Shown here in pieces: positions 46,042-54,252 of a DNA stretch of 57,840 nt; position 1 is the stretch's first letter, and every line of letters starts with the position of its first letter. The notes under the pieces are model-generated. The model ran no database searches and was not told the origin of the DNA. It was given only the letters and a program-made list of their open reading frames with translations. A program made the position numbers and the translations under genes. Source of the DNA: an uncultured Alphaproteobacteria bacterium (lineage in GTDB: Bacteria > Pseudomonadota > Alphaproteobacteria > CAAGCB01 > CAG-977); the NCBI GenBank assembly GCA_944390195.1, contig CALXOZ010000002.1:78380-136219 (forward strand), read 5' to 3'.

Positions 46042-46072
46042 ATACTACAAAAGAAAATTTCATTTTTGTCAA
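46042..46072 (-). promoter_or_regulatory. Conserved promoter P2 upstream of the decayed zincin copy
   Basis: The minus-strand TTGACA with GAGAAAAATATTTGACAAAA matches P1. A TAGTAT -10 candidate lies 19 nt away. This element has been kept although the gene it served has decayed. Confidence 0.6.
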
Positions 46073-46220
46073 ATATTTTTCTCAAAAACCTTGTTTGTTC
46101 GCACAACAGGAGCAAAAATATTTCAAAAAAAATCAGGAAAAAATTGTTTCAACTTTTCCCTGATAATTTTTTACAAAGTAGTACGTTTCAAATCATCTGA
46201 TTTATGAAATCACTCGTCCC

Positions 46221-47273
46221 TTACTTTGACTTTCCTTTTTTTGCCGCCAGAATGGCATTCCATTTTTCAATCGTACTCCCCATATCCATTGTAGGCTTTT
46301 GATCAGCTCCTCTCGGTTTTCCCATTTCAGGCAACTTGCGGGGAAAAGCGTCTTTATATGTCGGCATTGAATCAACCGAAGTATCAGCAGACAACCTTGT
46401 TTTTTCCTGACGAATTTTAAAGAAATCCTGAGCATCTTTTTTTGTCCGCTCGCCGACACTCAAGAAATGGTCTTCATTCAAGAAATCCGGATTTTCACCG
46501 GCAAGATAATTACCGTCCTTTGTCCACCCGATTTTTGCAACGATATCGGCAGAATTGACATTACGATGAAAAAAGTAACTTCCGACACCGAAACCTTTAT
46601 CTATTGCCTCCAAGGCATTATGCATCGGTTCGATAATATACCCTTCTTCATAATTTTGCTTTGTTCCCGTTTGATCATACCATCCTTTAAACGTAGCGGC
46701 GACAACTTTGTCGTTCAACACCCCTTGCTCTTTAAAAGCCTTTTCATAAGCATCGTAAATTGGAGGATAAAACTTTTTGAAAGTACTTAAAGGACCTTCA
46801 TCCCCTTGCAATTCCAATTCTTTGCAAGCCTTGACGGCATACGCTTGAGCATCAGCTTCTTTTGCTCTGGAAACACGAATGATTGATGCGACATTCAGTT
46901 TATCACGTTCAGGAATATCTTTCATGCGGACACTTTGACCGGCATGACGACATTCATGGCATAATGTACTGACCAACTTGTCATCAGAAGCCTTTGGTCC
47001 CAATCCGATAAAATTATATCCTCCGAAACAGCAACCGAAACAATTTGTCGCAGCATCCAAAAAACCGAATTTATACCCGGCTTTTGCGGCGATTTCCAAA
47101 GTTTCCCGCCCAGCCTCCGATTTTGCCAGACGATTGACAATATGAACCATGCGGGGCAGTTCTTCTTCCGAACATAGAGATAAATCGACATTAACTGTCA
47201 ACCGTTCATTCGGATCATAGGTTACATCTTGTGCTGAATTTTCAAATTTTTCCTGTAAAAGCGACGAATTCAT
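46221..47273 (-). CDS. Zincin-like metalloprotease paralog 2 (HECRH family)
   Basis: 350 residues with no signal peptide. The motif CHECRHAGQS gives His106, Glu107 and His110; KEADAQAY gives Glu139 and Asp141. It has the same domain order as paralog 1. Unlike paralog 1 it has a cysteine cluster just before the zinc motif (TNCFGCCFGG, about 77-85), also seen in paralog 3. The C-terminal region includes GWTKDGNYLAGENPDFLN and a short Lys-rich tail (AAKKGKSK). AAGGAAA precedes the ATG. It lies 15 nt after paralog 3 and shares promoter P3 with it. The cytosolic location and substrate are unknown. Confidence 0.72.
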   Translation of the reverse strand: MNSSLLQEKFENSAQDVTYDPNERLTVNVDLSLCSEEELPRMVHIVNRLAKSEAGRETLEIAAKAGYKFGFLDAATNCFGCCFGGYNFIGLGPKASDDKLVSTLCHECRHAGQSVRMKDIPERDKLNVASIIRVSRAKEADAQAYAVKACKELELQGDEGPLSTFKKFYPPIYDAYEKAFKEQGVLNDKVVAATFKGWYDQTGTKQNYEEGYIIEPMHNALEAIDKGFGVGSYFFHRNVNSADIVAKIGWTKDGNYLAGENPDFLNEDHFLSVGERTKKDAQDFFKIRQEKTRLSADTSVDSMPTYKDAFPRKLPEMGKPRGADQKPTMDMGSTIEKWNAILAAKKGKSK

Positions 47274-47288
47274 GCTTATTTCCTTTAA

Positions 47289-48368
47289 TCATCTTGCATA
47301 TTTTGCGGCAATACTTTGAGTAAATGCCATTTTTTGTTTTTGCGTTTGTTTCTGTTTTTGATCCGCATAGTGTTGTTTGTTTGTCAATATACGGTTTTTA
47401 ATCTCAAACAGTCCCCCCATTGGTTTTTCCCCCATTTTAGGGCGAATTCTTTTCATTGTATCCGGACGGACAGGAATTGTGTCTAAAGAAGGATCGCATT
47501 CCATTCCTGTCAACTCTTTACGCAATTTAAAGAAATCGCGCATATCACCCATTGTTTGTTCGGCGACATCCAAGAATTTACCGCTTTCCAAACGTTTCGG
47601 GTCTTTTGTATAGTAATTTCCGTCCTTGGTCCAACCTGCCATGGCTACAGCTTCTTCAGCACTCATTTTTTGTTTATTATAAAAGAGCGTGGGTTCTTTT
47701 CCCTGTTTCAAATCGTAAATTTCTTTCAGCATCGGTTCAATTTGATAAGATTCTTCATAAACCGTTTTTGTTCTCAGTTGATCGTACCACCCTTCAAACG
47801 TTTCAGTCATCACATCGTGCGTGATCTGATTGCCTGCCGCTTTATAAGCCGTATCAAAAGCTTTTTCAATTTCAGGATAACGTTTTTTAAATGTGTTGTA
47901 CGGTCCGGTTTCCCCCTGCAAAGCAAGTTCTTTACAAGAAGTTATGGCATATGTTTGCGCATCTGCCTCCATAGCGCGAAAGGCGATTAATTCAGAACGC
48001 ACATCCATAACGCCGAATGCTTCATGAGCACCGCGGACGAATTGACCGGCATGACGACATTCATGAGCCAATGTGCCGACCAGCTTGTCATCCGTTTCAT
48101 TCGGGTTTAAACGTACCCAATGACCGGCTTCATCACACGCACCGCAACAATTGACCCCCGGTTCAAAAAAACTGAACTTAAATCCGTTTTCCTCTGCGAT
48201 TTTTAAAGTCTCCAGCCCGCTCGGGGACTTTGCCAAACGATTGACCAACGCAATCATACGCGGTTGATCTTCTTTTTTACATTCAGTCATATCAATCTGA
48301 ACAACCGGTTCAACGACTGGATCATATTTATCAAAAAAATCTTTAGAAAAAACCTGCTGTAATGTCAT
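47289..48368 (-). CDS. Zincin-like metalloprotease paralog 3 (HECRH family)
   Basis: The start is placed at the ATG at 48368-48366 behind GAGG. It gives 359 residues (MTLQQVFSKDFF, compare MSLKVAFQQ in paralog 1). The longer frame to 48404 starts at or beyond the transcript start predicted from P3. AHECRHAGQF supplies His102, Glu103 and His106; MEADAQTY supplies Glu134 and Asp136. GVNCCGACDE (about 71-80) is a cysteine cluster. The C-terminal tail is Lys/Gln-rich. It is first in a two-gene unit with paralog 2. The protease call rests on the zinc motif; the target is not known. Confidence 0.73.
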   Translation of the reverse strand: MTLQQVFSKDFFDKYDPVVEPVVQIDMTECKKEDQPRMIALVNRLAKSPSGLETLKIAEENGFKFSFFEPGVNCCGACDEAGHWVRLNPNETDDKLVGTLAHECRHAGQFVRGAHEAFGVMDVRSELIAFRAMEADAQTYAITSCKELALQGETGPYNTFKKRYPEIEKAFDTAYKAAGNQITHDVMTETFEGWYDQLRTKTVYEESYQIEPMLKEIYDLKQGKEPTLFYNKQKMSAEEAVAMAGWTKDGNYYTKDPKRLESGKFLDVAEQTMGDMRDFFKLRKELTGMECDPSLDTIPVRPDTMKRIRPKMGEKPMGGLFEIKNRILTNKQHYADQKQKQTQKQKMAFTQSIAAKYAR

Positions 48369-48409
48369 AAAAAGCCTCAATATCAAATTGACAAGCGAAA
48401 ACAAGAAAA

Positions 48410-48439
48410 ATAGTAAAAAATAAATACTGTTTTTGTCAA
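48410..48439 (-). promoter_or_regulatory. Conserved promoter P3 of the zincin 3-2 unit
   Basis: On the minus strand TTGACA and TACTAT are 18 nt apart, 42 nt before the ATG at 48368. It has the same AATATTGACAAAAA core as P1 and P2. Confidence 0.65.
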
Positions 48440-48739
48440 TATTTTTTTACTTTTTCTTCTTTTTTACAAACAGCTTTCTTACTTTTTTCAGGAATTCATA
48501 TTAAAAATCATTCTGAACTGATTAGACGAATTTCCAAAAATATTGAAAATTGCTTTAAATTTTCACAGACATAATATATGCCCATGTATGCAAAGATAAG
48601 CCTTCTAAGAACGGAATTTCAGTTTTCTTTCTGAAATCAACTCAGCACACTGTAAAAAATTCTGTCAGATCGCTAGTTCACAAATCATACTTCTTCATCA
48701 TTCCAATAAGATCTTCATGGTTTTTACAATAATGTATTC

Positions 48740-49026
48740 TGAATTAAAAAATCCCGTCCACAGGCTATCGTTTCCAAAATTGACGCGCATTTTTTGGCAT
48801 ACTACCGCGGAAACCGTTTTGAACTGTTTTCTATGGAACAGATGTTTAACCTCCCCTTTTGTATTACAGATGTTGAAGCTGATTCCTTATTAATATATGA
48901 GTATTATCGCGCATAACAACTTTCATGAGGTGAGATTGCGTCAACAAGCCATTTATGAACGGATCAAAGGCAACGTTTCTCTTATTACAAAAAACGCGAG
49001 GATTATTTTACTTTCAAGCACTTAGA
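48740..49026 (+). pseudogene. Candidate decayed gene upstream of rpsU
   Basis: A coherent plus-strand frame (AIVSKIDAHFLAYYRGNRFE ... DVEADSLLIYEYYRA) ends at 48914-48916. The next frame resumes at once with FHEVRLRQQAIYERIKGNVS and LITKNARIILLSS before a stop at about 49026. Such a protein-like pair of frames separated by a one-base shift is typical of a frameshifted gene. No start codon or family is recognised. Confidence 0.4.
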
Positions 49027-49182
49027 ATAACCCGCCCTGTAATGTTATCTAAAATCGCTTTACCGAAATGGAAGGGAATGAAAGAAACAAAGCATTGTGT
49101 CACCACTCAAATTAGGCATTTTCAATATCTTGATGATTTTCCGCACTTTCAAGTCATTATACAAATTTTTATCAATTTTTTT

Positions 49183-49308
49183 GTTTGTTCATCAACAAAC
49201 AGCTTGAAGACAAGCAGGATTTTTGATACTCTTCCTGAGAGTAAGGTTTTTATCTTTTTTCCGTAAAGGAGGGGATTTTTTCTCTTTTCGCCAGAAAAGA
49301 GTTTTTTT
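49183..49308 (+). ncRNA. Structured RNA ending in an intrinsic terminator (candidate leader or small RNA)
   Basis: Consecutive stems: GTTTGTT/AACAAAC (49183-49200), GCTTG/CAAGC (49202-49215), ACTCT/AGAGT (49228-49242), then a strong CTCTTTTC/GAAAAGAG hairpin (49282-49301) with a T run to 49308. rpsU starts about 94 nt later. The terminator is clear. Whether it ends an independent small RNA or an attenuated rpsU leader is unknown. Confidence 0.55.
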
Positions 49309-49320
49309 ATTGTTTTTTTT

Positions 49321-49378
49321 TCTGTTGTCGGCTATTTTGCAACAGATGTTTTTTGGTTTTATATGGAGAATATTCTCC
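49321..49378 (+). promoter_or_regulatory. Structured 5' leader of rpsU
   Basis: TCTGTTG/CAACAGA can pair (49321-49346). The perfect 14-bp palindrome GGAGAATATTCTCC (49365-49378) lies 23 nt before the rpsU ATG and overlaps the approach to the ribosome-binding site GAAGGAAAGG. Autoregulation by S21 or attenuation is possible. Confidence 0.45.
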
Positions 49379-49401
49379 CCTGAAGGAAAGGATATAAGTT
49401 T

Positions 49402-49608
49402 ATGGTACAGGTTATTGTACGCGATAATAATGTTGATCAAGCTTTAAAAGCTTTAAAAAAGAAGATGCAACGCGAAGGCGTTTTCCGTGAAATGAAATTG
49501 CGCCGCAACTTTGAAAAGCCTTCTGAAAAGAAAGCAAGAGAAAAGGCTGAAGCTGTCCGTCGTGCCCGCAAGTTGGAACGCAAACGTTTGGAACGGGATG
49601 GTTTTTAA
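49402..49608 (+). CDS. rpsU: Ribosomal protein S21
   Basis: The 68-residue product is a complete bS21: [20 protein letters not shown] at the N-terminus, [20 protein letters not shown], then a Lys/Arg-rich tail ending RKRLERDGF. It binds the 30S platform near the anti-Shine-Dalgarno region. GAAGGAAAGG precedes the ATG. The gene is monocistronic, flanked by a terminator-containing leader and a 3' terminator. Confidence 0.97.
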   Translation: MVQVIVRDNNVDQALKALKKKMQREGVFREMKLRRNFEKPSEKKAREKAEAVRRARKLERKRLERDGF

Positions 49609-49624
49609 ATTCCCCTTCCCTACT

Positions 49625-49657
49625 AAAAAAAGCGAAAGAAGTTTCTTTCGCTTTTTT
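49625..49657 (+). terminator. Intrinsic terminator of rpsU
   Basis: AAAAAAAGCGAAAGAA pairs with TTCTTTCGCTTTTTTT around GT, about 17 nt after the stop. It is a long perfect stem with T run. Confidence 0.95.
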
Positions 49658-50052
49658 TGTATCTTTCTTTTATATTTAATCCATTTTTTATCGTTTATAA
49701 CTCCGTTAAAAAAGTTTTATTATCGGTTGAATAACGATGAATACTCCACTTCCCCTTAAAAAGGGATTTTCTTTTTATAAAGAGACCTTTGCGATTCGAT
49801 TTTTTCCCTTTTTCATTCAAAAAAATCCAAAAAATCTTTTCAGCGTGAAAATCTTTTCAAATTTTCTTAAAAAAGACAAACATGAGCACACTCATCAAAA
49901 ATTTTTTTTTGAAGGGATTTTAAATGGATTGAAGATTAATAGAAGAATAAATATAAATAAATACATAACCTTATCACACGATCACTTTTTTTCTGGATTT
50001 AAATTTTTCAAAAAAGACAAATGTAAAGCTAAAAAAAACGTTTTATTTTTTT
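49658..50052. other. Gene-free stretch before the 715-aa protein
   Basis: A 116-codon plus-strand frame (49737-50087) is Phe/Lys-rich from AT composition and runs into the promoter region of the next gene, so it is not supported. No RNA gene or repeat is seen. Confidence 0.5.
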
Positions 50053-50077
50053 GTCGAACTTTTCCGAAATTTTCGAC
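50053..50077 (+). promoter_or_regulatory. Operator-like inverted repeat before the 715-aa gene
   Basis: GTCGAA and TTCGAC arms (6 bp each, 13-nt spacing) lie just 7 nt upstream of the -35 box at 50084. It is a candidate site for a dimeric regulator. Confidence 0.4.
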
Positions 50078-50083
50078 TATTTC

Positions 50084-50113
50084 TTGACATCGGATTTTTA
50101 TTCATGATATAAC
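50084..50113 (+). promoter_or_regulatory. Strong promoter of the 715-aa protein gene
   Basis: TTGACA (50084-50089) and TATAAC (50108-50113) with 18-nt spacing, 28 nt before the ATG. The -35 matches consensus fully and the -10 has five of six bases. Confidence 0.7.
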
Positions 50114-50141
50114 ATGAAATCATAAAATATAGAGGTTTCTC

Positions 50142-52289
50142 ATGGACAAGACAGTAACAAGTGATCAAATACAACAAAATCATCAGGTTTCTCCTGAAAA
50201 ACTGGAAGAAATCAGAGTATCCAAACAAATGGCGGAAGTTTTAAAACGCGATTGGGTGGAATTACAAAAGAAACAACAGCAAAAAGGGATGAAGGTCGAA
50301 TCCGGGCGACGTGTCAGCTCTGTTTCTTTAGTACAAGATAAAGAAGGGCGTGTTGCTGTTAATGTGAATATGGAAAACGGAAAGAAAATCCGCGACAACA
50401 ATCAGGAAAAAATCGTAACCTCTTTTAAAGAAAGAGCCGAAAAAGTCTATACACGCTTTAAAATAGAAGAAATTCTTAATAAAATCCGTGAGTACGGTTG
50501 GGCTGCAGTAGAAGGCGAAATCCCTGCCGATTTGAGAAACATCGTTATTAAAGCTTGTGAACGTGCAAACATCTCATTGACCTCGAAAGGTGAAAAAGCT
50601 GAAGAAGCCGCTGTCATTCAGGCCGCAATCAGAAATGAGGCAAATAATAATAATAATAATAATAACATTGATGATAATAAAAAAGATGATTTGAAAGACC
50701 TTCTTAACGTCGGGAATGTTTTAATGTCCCCTGTTCAAGAGGGAACGCGGCCTTTTTCGATTCCAATCACCCCCAATATTCAGAAATTACTCGATAAAGG
50801 GGTTAAAGTGAAACTTCCTCCCTTGAGCTTAAATATGCCAAAAGAACATGACAATTTATGCAGGAGTATGGCTCAAAGAGCTGTTGAAATAACAGCAAAA
50901 TCGAGTGTAGCCGAAGAAGCTCAAGCAATCAGTGTTCGGCGTCCGGAATCCTTATCCGTAGTCGTTGTATTGGATAACGACAGATCAATCAAAGGGGATG
51001 CAAACAGCATTTCTTATCATGCCGTTCAACAAGAGGCTTTTTTGCGTTTGCTCAGTAAAGATCCTGAACAATACACTGCTCAAGAACAGGAAATGTACGG
51101 GAAGGTCGTTAACACCTTGCAGGATATGGATTTTGTGCCTAAAGACATTACAAAATTAAGTCCAGAACAATTATCTAAAGCAGTTGATGTTATTAAACAC
51201 GATGAACAAGGAATTCTTTCTCGAATTCCGAAATGGAAACAAAGCAACATTTATCCAGATCTTTTAAATTCTCTGATCGATAGTAAAAAACAAATTAAAG
51301 AAGGACAGCAAAGCGAAGAACAAAAGAGTTTTTCCATACAAAAAGCTAAAATCAGAGAAGAAAACAAAAATCGTGTCGTCCCATTGAAAGTAGAAGAAGG
51401 TTGGACATTTGAACAGCTGAAATACGAATCTCGTCATCGTAAAGATGTAGGGCTTCAAAGAAAAGAAGACAGACTTATGTCTGGTTTATATTTCATGTAT
51501 GCCCATTTGAATAATTTGGATCAAAATCAGCCGATTCCCCCAGAAGCGAAAAAATGGGTTGAACAAAATATGGATCGTGCTGCTGAAGTGTTGTCATGTC
51601 GCGGAAAGGTTAAATCTAACCAAGAATTGCAACAGATGCTCGATCAACAAAAACAGGCTGGTGTAGCTTCTTTTGATCAAGCAAAGCAATCTCATCATAC
51701 GCTTCAAAATCCTCAACGGGAACAACAACAGGTTTCTTTTACATCTCCATCTTCAATTGAAAAAATAAAACAGGCAAAAGCTGTTCTTGATAAAGAAGCC
51801 CAAGGTGTCGCTCTGACAGAAAAAGAACAAAAGTTGTTGAATTTCGTTCACCAGACTTTCAGAAAGGTGCCAGATCTGAAAAAAGAAGATTTGGAAGCTC
51901 CCGCCAATCAAAAGCAGTTAACGGAAATGTTAAAATGTAAAAAATTGTATTCCAATCTGCCAAAAGACGAAAATCAAGGTGTGCAGAAATCTGTTGAAAA
52001 AACAGCTTCCGTTCCTTCACGTTCACAAACGAACGGCAATCAATCGCAAAAAACATATTTCTCTTCTCAATATTATTCTTCTGAAAAAGAACGGGTTGCG
52101 GGAAAAATCAGAGAAAATATGACGCAACTGAGTTCTTATGGAAGACCTCCAAGAGTCAATGCACAAGAAAAAGTCGGGTTGCAAGAAAAAATACAACAAT
52201 ATGCTTCAAAAGAGCAAAAAACAACCAGACAAACTCAAATTCAAAGCCCGATCATTCAAGCGGCTATAATGAGAAAAGAACGCGAGTAA
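50142..52289 (+). CDS. Large Gln-rich cytosolic protein of unknown function
   Basis: The 715-residue product has an ATG behind GAGG. It has no signal peptide or TM helices. It is rich in Gln, Lys and Glu, with coiled-coil-like helices, for example MAEVLKRDWVELQKKQQQKG near the start and ASFDQAKQSHHTLQNPQREQ late. A poly-Asn run of eight (about residues 168-175) is encoded by AAT repeats. Two segments share a pattern: LLSKDPEQYTAQEQEMYGKV (about 303-322) and AKAVLDKEAQGVALTEKEQK (about 545-565), each followed by DMDFVPKDITKLSPEQL- or KVPDLKKEDLEAPANQKQL-like helices. This suggests an internally repeated domain. It could be a secreted effector or scaffold, but no export motif is visible. Confidence 0.68.
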   Translation: MDKTVTSDQIQQNHQVSPEKLEEIRVSKQMAEVLKRDWVELQKKQQQKGMKVESGRRVSSVSLVQDKEGRVAVNVNMENGKKIRDNNQEKIVTSFKERAEKVYTRFKIEEILNKIREYGWAAVEGEIPADLRNIVIKACERANISLTSKGEKAEEAAVIQAAIRNEANNNNNNNNIDDNKKDDLKDLLNVGNVLMSPVQEGTRPFSIPITPNIQKLLDKGVKVKLPPLSLNMPKEHDNLCRSMAQRAVEITAKSSVAEEAQAISVRRPESLSVVVVLDNDRSIKGDANSISYHAVQQEAFLRLLSKDPEQYTAQEQEMYGKVVNTLQDMDFVPKDITKLSPEQLSKAVDVIKHDEQGILSRIPKWKQSNIYPDLLNSLIDSKKQIKEGQQSEEQKSFSIQKAKIREENKNRVVPLKVEEGWTFEQLKYESRHRKDVGLQRKEDRLMSGLYFMYAHLNNLDQNQPIPPEAKKWVEQNMDRAAEVLSCRGKVKSNQELQQMLDQQKQAGVASFDQAKQSHHTLQNPQREQQQVSFTSPSSIEKIKQAKAVLDKEAQGVALTEKEQKLLNFVHQTFRKVPDLKKEDLEAPANQKQLTEMLKCKKLYSNLPKDENQGVQKSVEKTASVPSRSQTNGNQSQKTYFSSQYYSSEKERVAGKIRENMTQLSSYGRPPRVNAQEKVGLQEKIQQYASKEQKTTRQTQIQSPIIQAAIMRKERE
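50643..50666. repeat. AAT trinucleotide run encoding poly-Asn
   Basis: Seven AAT codons followed by AAC encode eight Asn. Length change would stay in frame. Confidence 0.9.
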
Positions 52290-52309
52290 AATAAATTTCG
52301 TTTTAAATT

Positions 52310-52343
52310 AAAAAAAGGAGATTTTTTTAATCTCCTTTTTTTT
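52310..52343 (+). terminator. Intrinsic terminator of the 715-aa protein gene
   Basis: AAAAAAAGGAGATT pairs with AATCTCCTTTTTTT around a T loop, 21 nt after the stop. Confidence 0.93.
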
Positions 52344-53013
52344 ATGATTTGTATTTTCTTCTATATAATGGAAATAATTTATATCAGATTTTTTTATCTT
52401 ACGGCTCGATTAAGTTTTCTAAAACGGACGATTTATCCTTTAGATTACAATATGAAAGACAATCTGCTTTTAATGGCAACAATCAACATAACAATAAAAT
52501 TTTTAAAACATCACAAACGAGGACTTTTATAAAAGAAATAATACAATCATTTTTCATGAAAATCTTAAAGTCTTAACAATTTTACAATAAAAAAACACTT
52601 TTCATTGTTTTAGTGGCAGTTTAAAGATAAAATTAATGTTGTATAGGAAATAAAGGTAGATAAGAATCTATTTTCTTTAAAAAATAGACTTTTATTATTA
52701 GATAATACTTTTTATCAATCTATTGGAAAGTAGAACGGATTTGCATCAATAAAAGAAGAGCGTTTTTCTAAATTTTTTTATGTATTCAGTTGAATTTTCA
52801 TAAAAAAATAAAAAATCTTTTAAATAACCGGCATTTTCGTTAAAGAATTGAAAGATATGCTTTTTCTAAATCTTTCCCCTTTCCTCTTTTCCCCAACAAA
52901 ACGCTTTGTTTATTTTATTTGCGACTTGTAGATCAGTATTTTCATATAAATAACATCAAAACTTTTAAAGTAAAAAAGATAGCAGTCCGTAAGTTTTGAC
53001 GATTAATTAAGAA
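52344..53013. other. Gene-free AT-rich region
   Basis: No credible gene. The frames at 52344-52532 and 52349-52576 are low-complexity and lack a Shine-Dalgarno. A weak 8-bp stem TCTATTTT/AAAATAGA lies at 52667-52688. No further structure is seen. Confidence 0.45.
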
Positions 53014-53038
53014 ACGGGTTGCAAAAAATGCAACCCGT
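53014..53038 (-). terminator. Terminator of the rplM-rpsI operon
   Basis: ACGGGTTGCA pairs with TGCAACCCGT around AAAAA. The minus-strand continuation is TTTCTTAATT. It lies 28 nt past the rpsI stop. Confidence 0.85.
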
Positions 53039-53065
53039 AGAAAAGATAAAGTTTTGGAGCAAGAA

Positions 53066-53539
53066 TTAACGTTTAGAGAATTGATAGCTCCGGCGAGCTT
53101 TAGCTTTACCGTATTTTTTACGTTCAACAACACGAGGATCGCGTGTTAAGAAACCAGCTCTTTTCAAAGCTGTATGCAAAGCAGGCTCGAAATTATCCAG
53201 ACAACGGCTCAACCCATGTCTTACGGCGCCGGCCTGTCCTGATAATCCTCCACCTGTTACAGTTACCATCACATCGAATTGACCGACACGGTTTGTAACT
53301 TCAAAGGGTTGATTGATGATCATACGCAAAACGGGACGTGAGAAATATTTTTCGACATCAATTCCGTTTACTGTTATTTTACCGGATCCCGGCTTAATCC
53401 AAACACGAGCGCTTGCATCTTTACGCCGTCCGGTTGCATAAGCGCGTCCGAATTTATCTTTTTTAGGTTCACGGGAAACAACCGGTTCAGCGACCGAAGT
53501 TGTTAACATTTCTTTTTTAAGATCTTCCAAACCAGCCAT
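53066..53539 (-). CDS. rpsI: Ribosomal protein S9
   Basis: The 157-residue product is uS9. It has [20 protein letters not shown] at the start of the core, [20 protein letters not shown] in the middle and the C-terminal [18 protein letters not shown] that reaches the P site. An approximately 25-residue N-terminal extension ([13 protein letters not shown]...) is typical of alphaproteobacteria. It is co-transcribed with rplM after a 3-nt gap. Confidence 0.96.
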   Translation of the reverse strand: MAGLEDLKKEMLTTSVAEPVVSREPKKDKFGRAYATGRRKDASARVWIKPGSGKITVNGIDVEKYFSRPVLRMIINQPFEVTNRVGQFDVMVTVTGGGLSGQAGAVRHGLSRCLDNFEPALHTALKRAGFLTRDPRVVERKKYGKAKARRSYQFSKR

Positions 53540-53542
53540 GGA

Positions 53543-54004
53543 TTAATTCCTTTTATTTTTCGGGTTCAAAGCGGCGACATCAATAACTTCAGGTTGTTGA
53601 GCCGTATGCGGATGTTCGGAACCGACGTAAACGCGCAGATTTGTCATTTGTTTACGTCCCAAAGGATTGCGTGTAATCATACGTTCGACCGCTTTAATGA
53701 TAATCCGTTCGGGATGAGCTCCTGTAATGACTTTTTCCGCTGTAACGCCTTTAATCCCGCCCGGATGTCCTGTATGACGGTAGTAAACTTTATCTTGAAG
53801 TTTTTTACCGGTCAAATGAACTTTTTCGGCATTAATGATAACGACATAGTCTCCGCAATCGACATGCGGTGTGTAACAAGTTTTATGCTTGCCGCGCAAG
53901 ATTTTGGCGACAATGCTGGCGAGACGTCCCAAGACCAAACCATCAGCATCAATCAGATACCATTTTTTTTGAACTTCGGACGGCTTAATAGACACGGTGT
54001 GCAT
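53543..54004 (-). CDS. rplM: Ribosomal protein L13
   Basis: The 153-residue product is uL13: [60 protein letters not shown] and [20 protein letters not shown]. It is a 50S assembly protein and in many bacteria it co-regulates rpsI. It is the first gene of the rplM-rpsI operon. Confidence 0.97.
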   Translation of the reverse strand: MHTVSIKPSEVQKKWYLIDADGLVLGRLASIVAKILRGKHKTCYTPHVDCGDYVVIINAEKVHLTGKKLQDKVYYRHTGHPGGIKGVTAEKVITGAHPERIIIKAVERMITRNPLGRKQMTNLRVYVGSEHPHTAQQPEVIDVAALNPKNKRN

Positions 54005-54047
54005 TAAGTTTCATTCCTTATGGTTGCTGTTAAAAAACTGAGTTTAA

Positions 54048-54074
54048 GGTATAACGTCAAGACGAAGATGTCAA
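54048..54074 (-). promoter_or_regulatory. Candidate promoter of rplM-rpsI
   Basis: On the minus strand TTGACA and TATACC are 15 nt apart, about 44 nt before the rplM ATG. The spacing is shorter than the usual 17, so this is a weak call. Confidence 0.4.
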
Positions 54075-54252
54075 CATTTTTTAACAGATAAAAATAAAAT
54101 GAAATCAATGCGATATAATATTGGTATTATTTTACCCAATTTATACGCCTTATTTTCCGCCACCTTCAGAGATTTTATCAATTAAAGAAAATATGTTTCT
54201 TTCCAGCCTTTGATTTCGTATAATAAAATGTCTTTTATCAAGGAGAATTTTT

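Noticed and set aside
48955-49266. 103-codon plus-strand frame upstream of rpsU
   Set aside because: Overlaps the structured RNA region, is low-complexity toward its end, and has no ribosome-binding site.
49737-50087. 116-codon plus-strand frame
   Set aside because: Phe/Lys bias from AT-rich DNA, no Shine-Dalgarno, and it runs into the operator and -35 box of the next gene.
50643-50666. Phase-variation tract
   Set aside because: A trinucleotide repeat within a frame changes by multiples of three and would not switch the gene off.
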